Shown in pieces: positions 33,740-46,057 of a DNA stretch of 64,000 bases. The notes under the pieces are model-generated. The model worked only from the letters and a program-made list of their open reading frames with translations. It ran no database searches and was not told where the DNA came from. Within the stretch, counting starts at the first letter, position 1. Each line of letters begins with the position of its first letter. This stretch comes from Avena insularis (lineage: Eukaryota > Streptophyta > Magnoliopsida > Poales > Poaceae), in contig CM042697.1 of the NCBI GenBank assembly GCA_023614405.1, positions 304,452,323 through 304,516,322 of the forward strand, given 5' to 3'. The position numbers and the translations under genes are program-made.

Positions 33740-36700
33740 TCTCCTACTACGCAGGCTTCGACGATGACCCGCCACCACTTCTGCGGACGTGGATGAAGGG
33801 CACCCACGGGTTCAACGGAAACGTCGTCAAGGTGCCCGCCACCACCGATCAGAACGGCTACTCCATCTTGAAGTCGCCCATCGCCAATCGGAGTCGCCCA
33901 TCGCCAACACCCAATCGGAGTAGACCGTGGCCCGGTCGGTGGGCTACAACACATCGGAGATCTCGACTGCGCCCATGGACGAAGGATAGCCACTGGTGAC
34001 GTCGTCGAGGTCGAAATCGTCGGGGAAGGCGTGAACCCAAGGCTCAGCGCAGTCGCCACCCCACGGCGAAAAGCCGACCGTGACATGAACTCCACAACCA
34101 TTGGAGCCTTCTCCAGATACCGCCAGACCTCGGTGAAATCGCTGGGGATAACCTCCGTCGGCGAAATCTCATGATGGTACGCGCAGATGCAAGTCGCCGA
34201 CAGAGCGACAGAGTCAACCAACATACTCACACACTGCCGCGCGTCGTATGACTGTGCTTCGGCTTCGTCATCAAGAATCTTCCCTACAAAACACAAGTAC
34301 ACAATTAGAAAGGATCCAACAAAACAAAGGCGACCTGCACACTCGGGGACTCGCCAATCATTCAAAAGAACAAGGAGTTCACCAATCAAGGGACGGCAGA
34401 TCCCCGTAATGAAGTCCAGCAGAAAAGAGAAGTCAGTCTGCAGCCCGGTGATGAGCGCATCTGACACCTTCCGCTCCTCTGTAGCAGCAGCAACGGCTGC
34501 CTTAGCTCTCTCATCCGCCGAGGTCGCCTCCACCTTCGTGGCCTTCAGCTCCAGCTCTAGGTCGGCGACCCGTTTCTCCGTGGTGCTCAAGGAAGATTGG
34601 GAAGCCATCAGGTCGCTCGCAGGGACCATACCCTCGCGAGCCTTGTCCACCGCGGCCGCATGACTCTCTGCATCATCACTACCATGAGCACGACATAAGA
34701 AGACATACCACACTAACGAAATCTCAAAACTCTTACCTGTAGTTGCTTGAAGCTGCTCATTCACATCTCGGACGGAGTGTACTTCCCCTTCCAGGCATTC
34801 CTTGGTGGCCAATCGCTCCGCCGATTCACGCTGGAGGCCCTGCAAAACCATGGCGACCATCAGCAAAAACTTATGAAGCACTTCCTAAGTGTCTAGCCGC
34901 TGAAATTCAGCGACTAATCACTCGGGTACTGGACAACGAAGAAATCATCAAGTGCCTAGCCGTTGCAACTCACCGACTAGCCACTCAGGGACTAGACTAC
35001 AAAAAAGTAAGAATCTACCCGCTGAAATTCAGCGACTAGATCCTCGGGGACTGGACATACCTGGATTGCCGCACCCAACATATTGTGGAGCTCGACTGCA
35101 TCCACTGATGGGAGCATAAGAGGTGTGCGCCCGCGATGCTGCTCGAGCTCCACCGATTGTGCTGAAGCACTCACCATGGAGCCTTGCTTGGGGCGCCGAC
35201 CGGCTCGTCCGAGATTGTGACCACCGCGTCACCCTTTTCCTTCTTCGCGCCCTCAACGAGCGCCTCGATCTCGTTGCTCTTCCTCTTCTTCAAGGGATCG
35301 ACTTGCACCCGGTGGTACCCAATGGGACCTTAGCCACCAAAGGGTGACCTATTTTCTTCACACCAGTCCTGAAACACGACATCGTCAGCAAATTCGTCGA
35401 ACAAACATAAATCAATTGCCCAAAGAAATACTCTAAGGGATACTCACTTGGCGACTAGGATAAAATGAAGGCAGGTGTGAATATTCGCCGGATTCTCCAA
35501 CTCCGGCCCCAGCTTCCGGCTGAGGCCCATCTCGAACATTCTCTTGTCCTAAGACACCAAGGGCTTCTTCGAGTATGAAGCCGCGACATGAGGATCCGCG
35601 GCAATCGTCGCAGGAGCTTCCCTCGGTGGCGAGGCACCCGCGGATGGAGTGGCCCCGAGCCCATCGACTGCGGTGAAGGGCGGTGGCAGTGACGCCAACG
35701 GCACTTTGTCCTCTACCATAGCCGTGTCGGCGCATTGGCCCCAGCCTCGTTGGCCGCGCTGGTAGCTTCGAAGCTACTCGTGGACCAAGGCGTCGACACC
35801 CCCTTGGCCGGCCTTTTCTTCTTCTGTGGCGACTTCTTCTTCGACGGCGTCGCCACACGCCGCGAAGTGTGCTCGGGAACATCGTCGTTGCCCCTGTCGT
35901 GAGCCTCGAGGCTCTTACTGGCCTCGAGCTCGCTTTGTCGCTACCCGCGGGTCTTGCGGACTGTGGGTGCGGCGACCTCCCCGGCCTCGTCGTCATCGTC
36001 ATCATCATCGTCATCATCGTCACCTCCGATGTTTCCCCTATCAGAGGAGGACTCGCTCTCGTCCTCGACGGACTCATTTGAGTTTTCATCATCAGCGGGT
36101 GGAAGCCAACCTTCCACCACTTGGAACAGCTACATGAACAGCCCGTGTGATCAGCAAAGTGCGACTGTAATTTTACAAATGCGCAATAGACAAGGGAAAG
36201 TAAGCTTACCGGTGGCGCCTTGCGCTTCACGGTGTACGGGGGAATCCCGGCCTTTGAGTCGACGTACTCTGCGTCGGTGACCTTCTTCAACACGAGGGCG
36301 TAGTCGTTGGCGCTCCATTCTGCGGTGCAGAACTTGGTCGGATCATCCTTGCCCATGTACTGGTACATCTAGTGGGTGTGGCTGGCTAGAGGCACTAGCC
36401 GCCGCCCGAGCCAGCAGCTGTACAAGTTGATAGTTTGGAGGCCCTTCTTCTTTAGGTTGCGGATTTTCATCAGCATTTCGTCGACCACCATCCGTTGGCC
36501 GTGCAGGATCTTGGCGACTTGAAGCCGATGCGGCACGGGCCGGTCAGCGGAGTACATCAGAAGCGCCACCTCGTCGTCCGGCTTCGACTCAGTCACATAG
36601 AACCAATGCTTCTTCCACTCATTCGCCGCCTTCTTCGGCAGCATCAGATCGAGGAAGGAGGCCTTGGACTTCAGCTGGAAGGTCAGGCCGCCCGTGGCCA

Positions 36701-37085
36701 GCATCAGGCCACCTGTCCCTTCACGTCCGACTCTCCCGTGGAACAGGTCTTGCCACAGGGGGAAGTACGGTTCGAAGCCAAGCTAGCACTCGCAAAACGC
36801 CATGAAAATGACGAGTTGCTCGATGCTATGTGGCCCTAGGTCTGATGGCTGGATGCGGTAATATGCGCAGAAGCGGCGGAAGAAGATGGAGGTGGGGAAA
36901 CAGAGCCCCCTCTCCAGGTGGCTGGTGAAGCAGATGAATTCCCCGTCGCGTGGATCCGGTACCACCTCTCTGGCTGCGGGGATGCACCATCTCCCGGTGT
37001 GGAGGATTTCCACATCCTCGAAGTACTTCAGCAGGACTTTCGTGCATTGGGATCTCCCCCAAGGTTCTATCGGGGGCGCCATCAA
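33740..37085 (-). pseudogene. Gypsy-1 antisense gene B
   Basis: The order is as in copy A: PF04195-type exon from ATG 37085 (GLCFPTSIFFRRFCAYY, MAFCEC then TAG at 36784), 36704-36369 (KWKHWFYVTESK-like segment), 36368-35433 (acidic and basic low-complexity) and a coiled coil plus C-terminal part in 34881-33740. The long open frame 34881-33721 appears to run through what are introns in copy A, so I do not take it as one exon. Stops differ from copy A, so the copies decayed separately. Confidence 0.65.
34880..35055 (-). repeat. 60-bp minisatellite (Gypsy-1 copy B)
   Basis: Three units, the counterpart of the copy A array, have CGCTGAAATTCAGCG at about 34902 and 35020 and a diverged middle unit. 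The array is shorter than in copy A. Confidence 0.75.
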
Positions 37086-37587
37086 TTGGAGGATCTAGGG
37101 TTGTGGATCGCTCTGGGTCGCTCTGGTTGCTACGGAGGAATGGGAGACTGGGAGACACGCGAGGTCGTAGGAAGTGTGGGGAATGATCGCTCTTCGCCCG
37201 TCACTCTCCTTATATAATGGTTGCTACCCGCCATTTTCAGGAAGCCCTTACCTCGCAGTGATTATGCCGATATTACCGTTGGATTACCAAACGGCTAGTT
37301 TGACCAAGGATGATGGTCCAACTTTGTCTTCTCTACTCGCCGACCAAATCTCCATAGCTGCGATTCGATTACTCGCCGACCCAATCGCCATAGCTGCGAT
37401 TCGATTACTCACTGACCCATTCACCGTGCTGCGATTCGTCTGGTCGCTATTGTTACAACTAAGATAACAAGTTCCTTCTTTCATTAAGGGATTCCACCGT
37501 CAATTCGACTAGGCGTCCCTATTGGACCTGCATACTCTGACTGCCAAAGAACACCTATGACGAATCAACGACGACCTCGGGGACTAC

Positions 37588-38078
37588 TGATATGGATATG
37601 CCGAGTGGGGTATACCCAGCAGGACATTTCCTACTGTCCCATGCTTCCAGCGAGTGGACCTACAGGACGGCGACTGGATCAAGATTCAATAAGAAGCCAG
37701 GCAACTGGAGGCCAGAGGCCCAAAAGCGTAGTTAGGCCCAGTCGGATTAGGCCAAACACCCTCTGAATCCTTAACTAATTCGGTTGTAGATCTGTAAACC
37801 TTAGCGAGGTGAGTCTATATAAACCTCCCCATGGTACGCATAGAGGACATGTTCCATCATACACCCCCTGCGACTCGACGTATAGTCGTCGAGCTCGCCC
37901 TTGTACTCTCTCATCAATACAATCTAGCAGGAGTAGGTCTTTACCCTTTGGGGGGCCGAACCTGAGTAAAACCATGTGTATCCGCCCTCATCTTTCACCG
38001 AAGATGGCTGGTCGCCCTTGCCCCTTCTTCTACTACTCACTATCGATTGCAACATCTGCCGTGGCCATTCCCATGACA
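37588..38078 (+). repeat. Gypsy-1 LTR 2 (3' LTR)
   Basis: This 491-bp LTR runs from TGATATGG to CCATGACA. CTCGGGGACTAC precedes it at 37576, and a TATA box lies at 37816-37823. Beyond its end lies satellite array B, starting GCCTTGGAGAAATC where other units read GCTTTGGAGAAATC. This suggests insertion into the array. Confidence 0.88.
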
Positions 38079-40948
38079 GCCTTGGAGAAATCTCAGCTTT
38101 CCATTTTCTGGACCCGAAAAAATGGTGTTTTCCCAAAGGAGGTGCAAGATTAGGGCGCACCCATGGGCCTGAGGAAGTTTCCACACATGCTACACCATGG
38201 TGCATGGCCATTCTCGGGAGGTGGGTATTTATCTCGTGGTGCCGGCATGTACTATATTTTTTCTGAGTTACGGCTCGGTAAATGCGGTTTCTAACTATAT
38301 GTACCCTATAAGACACTCTCAATTTTTGGGGAAAAATGGCTTGGGGTGCCCCATGGGGTACCTAGGCTGTATGCATGCCTGGGTCCAAGATTGCACCGAC
38401 CGTCGCATTGCCACAGTCGTCGGTGGGTTTCGCCATTTTCTTGCGCGGCACCAAACAAAATCTAAAAAAACAAAAAAAACATGAAAATGACTCCTGGAGC
38501 CCCTGCACGTGACCCACTGCCCTCATAAATTCATAGGCAGGGCATACCAGGTCATTTGGCACCCAAGGCACCACCAGGATGTCTATCGAGTGTGAGTAAA
38601 CATGGCTTCCAACCCTAGATCCCCCCTCGCTACCCAGAACATGAAACCACTCCATGGATTGAGTCCAAACCTGGCACCTAGCTCCCTCTCGGCATCGCAA
38701 GCGACTTCTACAACTTGAGATTTCATGGTGCTTTGGAGAAATCTCGACTTTCAGTTTTGTGAACCCAAAAAACCGGCGTTTTCCCAAAGGAGGTGCAAGA
38801 TTAGGGCGCCCCCATGGGCCCGAGGAAATTTCCACGCATGCTACACCATGGTGCATGGACATTCTCGGGAGGTGGGTATTTTTCTCGTGGTGCAGGCATG
38901 TACTGTATTTTTTCTGAGTTACGGCCCAGTAAATGCGGTTTCTAACTATATGTACCCTAGAAGACACTCAATTTTTGGGGAAAAATGGTTTCGGGTGCCC
39001 CATGAGTTACCTAGGCTGGATGCATGCCTGGGTCCAAGATTTCACCGACCGTCACGTTGTCGCGGCCGCCGGCGGGTTTCGACGTTTTCTTGGGCAGCAC
39101 CAAACAAAATCTAAAAAAATAAAAAAACCATGAAAACGGCTCCTGGAGCCCTTGCATGTGACCCACTGCCCTCATAAAATCATAGGCAGGGCATATTAGG
39201 TCATTTGGCATCCAGGCACCACCAGGATGTCTATCGACTATGAGTTAACATGGCTTCCAACCCTAGATCCCCCCTCGCTGCCAAGAACATCAAACCACTC
39301 CATGGATTTAGCCCAAACACGGCACCGAGATCCCTCTAGGCATCGCAAGCGACTTCTCCAACTAGAAATTTCATGGTGCTTTAGAGAAATCTCGACTTTC
39401 CGTTTTCTAAACCTGAAAAACCGACGTTTTCCAAAAGGGGGTGCAAGATTAGGGAACGCCCATGGGCCCGAGGCAATTTCCATGCATGCTACACCATGGT
39501 GCATGGCCATTCCCGGGAGGTTGGTATTTATCTCTTGGTGCAGGCATATACTGTATTTTTTCTGAGTTACGGCCCGGTAAATGTGGTTTCTAACTGTATG
39601 TACCCTAAAAGACACTCTCAATTTTTGGGAAAAAATGGTTTGGGGTGCCGCAAGGGGTACCTAGGCTGGATGAATGCCTAGGTCCAAGATTGCACCGACC
39701 GTCGGTTTCGCTGTTTTTTTGGGCAGCCCCAAACAAAAACTAAAAGAAATAAGAAAAAGTGAAAACGGATCCTGGAGCCCTTGCATCTAAACTGTATATA
39801 CCCTATAATACACTCTCAATATTCGGAGAAAAATGGTTTGGGGTGCCCCATGGGGTACCTAGGCTGTATGCATGCCTGGGTGCAGGATTGCACCGACCGT
39901 CGCGTTGCCGCGGCCGCCGGCGGGTTTCGCCATTTTCTTGGGCAGCACCAAACAAAATCTATAAAAATTAAAAAAAATATTAAAACGACTCTTGGAGCCC
40001 TTGCATGTGACCCACTGCCCCCATAAAATCATAGGCAGGGCATACCAGGTCATTTGGCACCCAAGGCACCACCTGGATGTCTATCGAGTGTAACTAAACA
40101 TGGCTTCCAAACCTAGATCCCCCCTCGCTGCCCAGAACATGGAACCACTCCATGTATTGAGCCCAAACCCGACACCTAGCTCCCTCTCGGCATCGCAAGC
40201 GACTTCTCTAACTAGAGATTTCGTGGTGCTTTGGATAAATCTCGACTTTCCATTTTCTGAAACCGAAACACCGCTGTTTTCCCAAAGGAGGTGCAAGATT
40301 AGGGAGCACCCATGGGCCCGAGGAAATTTCCACGCATGCTACACCATGGTGCATGGCCATTCTCGGGAGGTGGGTATTTATCTCATGGTGCAGGCATGTA
40401 CTGTATTTTTTCCGAGTTATGGCCCGGTAAATGCGGTTTCTAACTTTATGTACCCTATAAGACACTCTCAATTTTTGGGGAAAAATGGTTTGGGGTGCCC
40501 CATGGGGTACCTAGGCTGGATGCATTTCTGGGTCCAAGATTGCACCGACCGTCACGTTGCCACGGCCGCCGGCGGGTTTCGCCGTTTTCTTGGGAAGCAC
40601 CAAACAAAATCTAAAAAGATAAAAAAAACGTGAAAACGACTCCTGGAGCCCTTGCATGTGACCCACTGGTATCATAAAATGATAGGCAGGGCATACCAGC
40701 TCATTTGGCACCCAAGGCACCACCGGGATGTCTATCGAGTGTGAGTTAACATGGCTTCCAACCCTAGAGCCCCCCCTCGCTGCCTAGAACATGGAACCAC
40801 TCCATGGATTGAGCCCAAACCCGGCACCTAGTTCACTCTTGCCATCGGAAGCGACTTATCCAACTAGAGATTTTGTGGTGCTTTGGAGAAACCTCAACTT
40901 TCCATTTTTTTACCCGAAAAACCGGTGTTTTACCAAAGGAGGTGCACG
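38079..40948. repeat. Satellite-like tandem array B, about 650 bp per unit
   Basis: The anchor AATTTTTGGGG or a variant recurs at 38321, 38970, 39620, 39819 and 40470. Intervals are 649, 650, 199 and 651, so one unit has lost about 450 bp (junction near 39785). The array begins at the Gypsy-1 LTR and stops at about 40948 within a unit. Open frames on both strands recur in each unit only because the units are similar. I see no homology by eye to array A. Confidence 0.9.
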
Positions 40949-41014
40949 ATTAGGGCCTTCTAGAAGGCCCCCCATGGGGCCAGGTTGATTTTGGGTCCCA
41001 ATTGTTAGGCACCA

Positions 41015-41710
41015 TTGGATTGGGGAGAATGGACGATAAGGATCGTCCTTTGCAATAGCGATCCACGAGTAGGCATTTATACGTCCTATTGGCCCTGGCA
41101 ACCACCAGTGAGCGTGTGGCTGAAGATCAAAACCCGTTCGTTCCCTGCAACTCGCGCCAACACAAGCGTCGAATCCTTCCTGAAGAAATGGCGCCTCACC
41201 ATGGAGAGGCCCCGTCTCATCTTACACAAGGCCAGGTTGTTCGCCCAGTACGACATACTCGCGCCGCCGCTTGCGAGGCTACCAGCCGGCTACGAGCTCA
41301 GCTACGCTGGTGTGCCCATGGTGCCGCTCCTGTGCGGCATCGTGCTGTCGAGGCAGATCTAGGAGCGTCGCCACCAGTTACCGGAGCGTAAGAGGGCAAT
41401 GGACCAATACGCGCGCACCATCGCGTACTGGCCAAGGTGCTTCAAGAAGGAATGGGAGGCGTTGATTTGGATTTGCAGAGCTCACCATTCATAGATCCAC
41501 CCGGATCTGCGTAACCCCAAAGGGAGGCAGCACTTTTGGGCAGTGCTTGGGCATACGCCCTCCACCGTTATCGATGTTGCACGCCGGGCAACACTTGTGA
41601 AGAGGAACACTGTCGGGCTCTTTCTCATCGATTCAGACTCGGAAGAGGTGGACGGCAACACGGAGGATGTCGTGCACGACGAAGATAGCAGGAGCGGCAT
41701 AGTCGATTAG
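41015..41710 (+). pseudogene. Host-like pseudogene, unidentified, two in-frame stops
   Basis: One frame runs from about 41015 to TAG 41708-41710, interrupted only by TAG at 41360-41362 and 41492-41494. Readable parts include MERPRLILHKARLFAQYD, YELSYAGVPMVPLLCG and an acidic C-terminus (DSDSEEVDGNTEDVVHDED). The GC-rich codon use differs from the flanking satellite. I do not recognise the family. The start is uncertain because the 5' end meets the satellite array; ATG 41201 is an alternative. Confidence 0.5.
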
Positions 41711-41906
41711 GGTCACTTGAGCTTAAATTTAATCTATGTATGGTAGCTTTAATGACCTGTTCGGATAGAATGGCAAAGTTGAAAGAGCTTGTACAACATT
41801 ATTTGAGTATAGCTTTTTTCCTCTTATAGAGAATCAATGCCCCTGACGTTGCTGATGCGACATCGCTGACAAAGACGAGGCGAGGATAATGGGATCTTAC
41901 ACTCTC
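41711..41906. other. Short flank between pseudogene and Gypsy-2
   Basis: No feature is seen. The last five bases (CTCTC) are the likely left half of the Gypsy-2 target duplication. Confidence 0.4.
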
Positions 41907-42653
41907 TGTCAGGGGGATAACCCCCGGTAGGATCACGAGAGGTGAAACATAGCACATCTTGGTTAGCTCCGAGTAAAGAAAGAACCTGGCTGGGTAAGAA
42001 CGGCCGGGTAAGATAAGCATGAGCCGCCGACATATAAACTATGCCGGCCCGCATAAGACAAAGTTATAATTCTTGCAGGAACCGAAGAGCCGAGTCTACC
42101 GAGGAAGGGCCGAGTCAAGTAGGACACGTGGCACCTTTCCGAGTAAGGTTCAGGAGGGACCATGGTAAAGCATGGTCAAAAGAGAAGGGCGACGCCGGGT
42201 GACACAAAAGGAGCCGGGTGACGCCCAAAGCATACGCTGACGTACAAAAGCAAAAAGCGTGCAGACCGTTAGTTAGCTGTCAAGCTTTATGGACTGGGCC
42301 ATTCGTCTTAGGGTAAGCCCATGACCCAGCCCACATTGTAGGGACCAAGATGCAAATAGTAAACCCTAGAACCCAAAGGGGTATAAGCTAGCTAGCACTG
42401 CCTATATAAGGAAGGGCATAACTGTAGTAGAAGGAGGTTGGACCAAGTAGGGAACTAGTGCACAAAACCCTAGTTCATACAGCTCTAGGAGCACTTGTAA
42501 TCTTTGGGTATCAATCAAATCGATAAGTCTGGCGAGTTCTTCTTGTTCTTCGTGCATGGCTCGACCATGCACTCCCTCCCCGGTGACCACAAGCACCCAT
42601 CCGGCCCCCAACTTAAGCCTACCCATGGCATCTGCCGTGCCACCACCATGACA
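41907..42653 (+). repeat. Gypsy-2 5' LTR
   Basis: 747 bp, from TGTCAGGGGGATAACCCC to CACCATGACA. The TATA box TATATAAG lies at 42403-42410. Confidence 0.92.
42403..42410 (+). promoter_or_regulatory. TATA box of Gypsy-2 5' LTR
   Basis: TATATAAG is present here. The 3' LTR has TACATAAG at the matching place (about 55289), so only the 5' copy keeps the box. Confidence 0.6.
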
Positions 42654-42655
42654 GT

Positions 42656-42672
42656 TGGCGCCCACCATGGGG
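42656..42672 (+). other. Gypsy-2 primer binding site (tRNA-Lys-like)
   Basis: TGGCGCCCACCATGGGG starts 2 bases after the LTR. It fits the 3' end of plant tRNA-Lys(CUU) with one mismatch, by memory of that tRNA. The gag ATG at 42668 lies inside it. Confidence 0.7.
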
Positions 42673-45126
42673 CAGAAGAAGGTGCTTGATGGAGCCTTCA
42701 TCCGGACGGGCAACATCCTCTCCAAGACCGGCGAGCGCGTCTACTCCGGCCTCATCCAGAGGTTTGGAGTGCTCAACTTCGTCAGCGATAACGCGGGCTG
42801 CTTCGGGACCAAGCCGTTCCCTAGGGGCGGTCGCTTCATCAAGTTCGGCGAGCACCAGGTCTATGTCGCAGTGCGTGTGGAGCGCGCATATCCTGAGCGC
42901 ATCGTCCTGGCGCCGGATCCGCCAGCGATTCCTGTCGCTGGGAAGCTTCACCAACTCGTCTCCCTGGAGGTAATGATGACAGCGCCAAATCCTGCGGCTC
43001 TGCCGATAATTCCAGTAGTGAATGAGAATGCTAAGGGAGGAAATCATGAGGAAACACCAAGGGATGCAAGAACAGCAAAGGGACCACTAGAAAAACTAGA
43101 AAACATAGCTAGGAGTAAAAGGGCTAAGGAGCTGCAGGAAGCGATAGACAAGTTGGCAGAGCCAGTAGCACAGGCAACTGACCCGGCACGTGTCCAAGCC
43201 GAGTTGGAGGAGGCCAGGATAAATGTTTTGGAGAAAACCAAGGAATTAGCGCAGTTACAGTAGGATGTGGATATCACGATCCGAGAGCTCAACTCGGAAA
43301 ATCGAGTCAAGGGCGCAAAGACCCGGCTTGATGCGACGAGGTTGAGAGGAAGAAACCTCAACGAAGAGCTGGCAGATGCAACGTCAAAAATAACGCCAGA
43401 TAACAGCAACGAAACAGCTATGCGACAAACATATAACACAGCAGCAGCCAATCTGCGAGTAGTAGAAGCAGCAATGGCAAAGTTACCCCATTTGGAGGGA
43501 GAAGCAAAGAAAAGACAACAAGAACGAGTCAATGAACTAGTAAGAGCAGCTAGCATGCTGAATGAAGCGTATTACAGAGCAAATCCGGGTGTAGCAGGAA
43601 GGTCGTAGTTGGTTCACTGGGCGACTCCTGTCCTGACAAGATCGGCAGGGCACACGGAATCATCACCCGGATCGGCGCCTAGACCGAGAAAAGAAAAGAG
43701 TGTGGATTCTGGAAGAAACAAGCAGATGGTCACCTATGATCCGGCAATGGTTCAAGGAAACCCGGCACATGCACAGGGGGCGAGAAGGAATAACGCCCAA
43801 GGAAATGAAAACCAGGAGAATGCAGGCCAAGAAAGGCAAGCAGGGCAAAGAAACGACAACGAAGGGCAAAATTTTGCGCCTCAAGCTAGGCGTGGAACTC
43901 ACTCGGCAGGAGGAGGAAATCCAGCACCGAATAATGCACCAGCTCAACCCGAAAGAAGGCAACAAAGCGCAGGAAAGGCAGCTCAACAGCATGCCGACCC
44001 GAACGCAAATAAGTATAATGATGGTTACTCAGCTATGGTGAATGACGGATATGAGTTCCTGGATCACGCATATCAAGCAATGGGAGCTAGACTCGAAGGC
44101 AGGAACCTTCAGCCGGATGATGCAAGGCTGAAGCTTGAGCGAATAAAGATGGCAGAGCTGATTGAATTGCAAGGTCCGCAAGGTCCACCATGCTTTGGCC
44201 CAAGGATCATGAAGGAGCCACAGGTACCAAATTTCCAGCTAGCCAGAGGGACAAAAACATATGATGGAAGTACAAAGCCGGAGGACTGGCTCATAGATTA
44301 TGGAACTGCTGTGAATATTGCGTAGCGAAATTTGAGATGGGTAGTATGATATGTACCGCAGATGCTGGAAGGACCATCTCGGGTATGGCTGAACAATTTG
44401 CCACCCAGAAGCATTAACAGCTGGATCGATTTTCAAGACGCTTTTGTGAGCAATTTCACTAGCACTTACAAGAGGCCGAATCGCCCATAGCAACTGGCGA
44501 TGTGCAAGCAAATACCGAATGAGACAGATAGGGAATTCCTCACAAGGTGGTGTACGATGCGCAACTCTTGTGAAGGGGTAATCGAGTCACAGGCAATCGC
44601 TTGGTTTGCACAAGGATGCAGACATGGAAGTGTGTTATGGCAAAGGTTACAAAGAGATATGCCGGCAAGTCTGGCAGAAACAATAAGAATTGCTGATTCG
44701 TATGCGTTAGGAGATCAGACTCAGCCGCTTCTTATGGCGGCAGCCGGGATGACTGAGATTCAGATCTATGACGCTGCCGGGTCGCAAAGGCGCCAGGAAA
44801 GATCCGAATACAGAAGCAAGAGAAGAGATGAAAGGCCAGACTACAGATATAGTTCGACTCAGGTCGCGGCCGTAAGTCAGGATCATCCAGATGCTGGATG
44901 TAGCCAACGTCAAAGGACAAGTGGGCAACAATAGTGGGTGCCAAAGAATGATGGCAAAAAGCCATATGAACAGAGGAAGCAATATCAAGACCGACAGAAA
45001 TATACCTATGAGATGATGCTGGACCAGCCGTGTAAGTTTCACACGCCTAGTCCGAGTAAACCGGCCAATCACACAACAAGGCAATGCACTTGGCTTCAGA
45101 AAGGAGAGAGTGGATTCACCAAATAA
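42668..45126 (+). pseudogene. Gypsy-2 gag, one frame with several stops
   Basis: A single frame runs from ATG 42668 (MGQKKVLDG) to TAA 45124-45126. Stops interrupt it at 43261, 43606, 44323, 44347, about 44488 and 44932. Parts seen: an N-terminal region, a coiled-coil-like segment (ELEEARINVLEKTKELAQ), Gln/Asn-rich linker, the gag core (WLNNLPPRSINSWIDF, RIADSYALG) and a CKFHTP...NHTTRQC metal-binding-like knuckle. Gag would package the RNA. The absence of frameshifts over 2.4 kb shows decay by point change. Confidence 0.8.
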
Positions 45127-46057
45127 GCAACTTCCACCACCTCCCCCTCCACCACTTACAGGAGGAAATGCTCAGGCAGTGGGAGCAGAAAACAGATATG
45201 AAAACAGGCAGCCAAGGTATCACAATCAGGAAAGAAGAGAAACTGTGCACCAGGTGCACAACCCAAGAGGTGACGACACTCATGTCAGCCACAGAACTAG
45301 AAATGAATACAGAGAACATCACCAGAGCTATGTCGTCTTTGTCACAGAGCTGAATGACAAAAAGATCCAGCAACGACGAATGATGGAGGTGAATGCCACA
45401 ATGTCGGCAATTCCCAAGTACATGCATTGGTCTGAGCAACAAATAACTTGGAGCATAAAAGATCACCCCAAGATCACGCCAACCCCAGCAGGATATGCTC
45501 TAGTTTTGGATCCAACGTTCATGGGCCCAGATATCAATGTCAAGTTTTCAAAAGTGCTGATAGATGATGGCAGTAGCATCAACATAATGTACAAGGATAC
45601 TATGCTCAAGTTAGGCATTACCATGAACATGTTGGAGCCGACTAAGACCACTTTCCATGGTATTGTGCCAGGATTGTCCTATGAGCCAATTGGCAAGATC
45701 TGGGTCGACGTCTTATTCGGCAACAGAGAGAACTGTCGCACTGAGGCCATAGAGTTCGAGGTAGTGGATTTGGTCAGCTCATATCACGCCTTACTCGGCA
45801 GGCCGGCTATGGCGAGATTCATGGCTACTACCCACATTGCCTACTTAAAGATGAAGCTGCCAGGCCCATGTGGGGTAATTATAGTTGAAGGGGATTACAA
45901 AAGATCTATTTCTTGTGCCTCAGCCGGATCTTCCCTGGCCAAGTCACTCGTCATAGCACAAGAAAATAATCAAATGTTTGAAGTGGAAGCATTGGCCAAA
46001 ATAGCACAAATGTCCATGTCGGCACTCACCAACCCGCCTGGCAATGTGTCATTTTAA
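45110..46057 (+). pseudogene. Gypsy-2 aspartic protease region
   Basis: This frame is shifted relative to gag and overlaps it by about 17 bases, as expected for a gag-pol frameshift or later indel. Retropepsin motif VLIDDGSSINIMY (about 45556-45594) has the catalytic Asp and the D-G-S-S variant common in this lineage. LLGRPAMARF is the second protease motif. The frame ends at TAA 46055, after which the same frame continues into RT. Confidence 0.8.

Larger units (their letters stand above)
33227..37587 (-). repeat. Gypsy-1 3' internal segment, copy B
   Basis: It starts exactly at the end of LTR 1 and corresponds to copy A from 28213 onward. It lacks primer site, gag and pol. It therefore forms a tandem LTR-partial internal-LTR unit. 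Confidence 0.85.
11742..38078 (+). mobile_element. Gypsy-1: Tat-type Ty3/Gypsy element with tandem 3' end
   Basis: The plus-strand order is gag, RT, RNase H, (CACTA-2), second RNase H, integrase, antisense gene A, LTR, antisense gene B, LTR. The 5' part is beyond the Copia insertion and off the window. Two RNase H regions and a minus-strand gene between pol and the 3' LTR are hallmarks of the Tat lineage (the RIRE2, Grande and Retand type). Every coding segment has stops or frameshifts. The right LTR ends at 38078 against satellite array B. Confidence 0.85.

Noticed and set aside
33721..34881. Single 386-residue minus-strand gene
   Set aside because: Compared with copy A it reads through intron sequence; only its ends match coding exons.
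32737..38078. Reading this as a complete independent retrotransposon
   Set aside because: No primer site follows the left LTR and the internal part matches only the 3' region of Gypsy-1.
37924..40723. Recurring frames in satellite array B that look like a protein family
   Set aside because: They follow the 650-bp period on both strands and break at the deletion; this is a shadow of the repeat, not a gene cluster.
41089..41465. Other plus frames over the 41 kb pseudogene
   Set aside because: Arg/Ser/Ala-rich shadows; the frame with only two stops and an acidic tail is the credible one.
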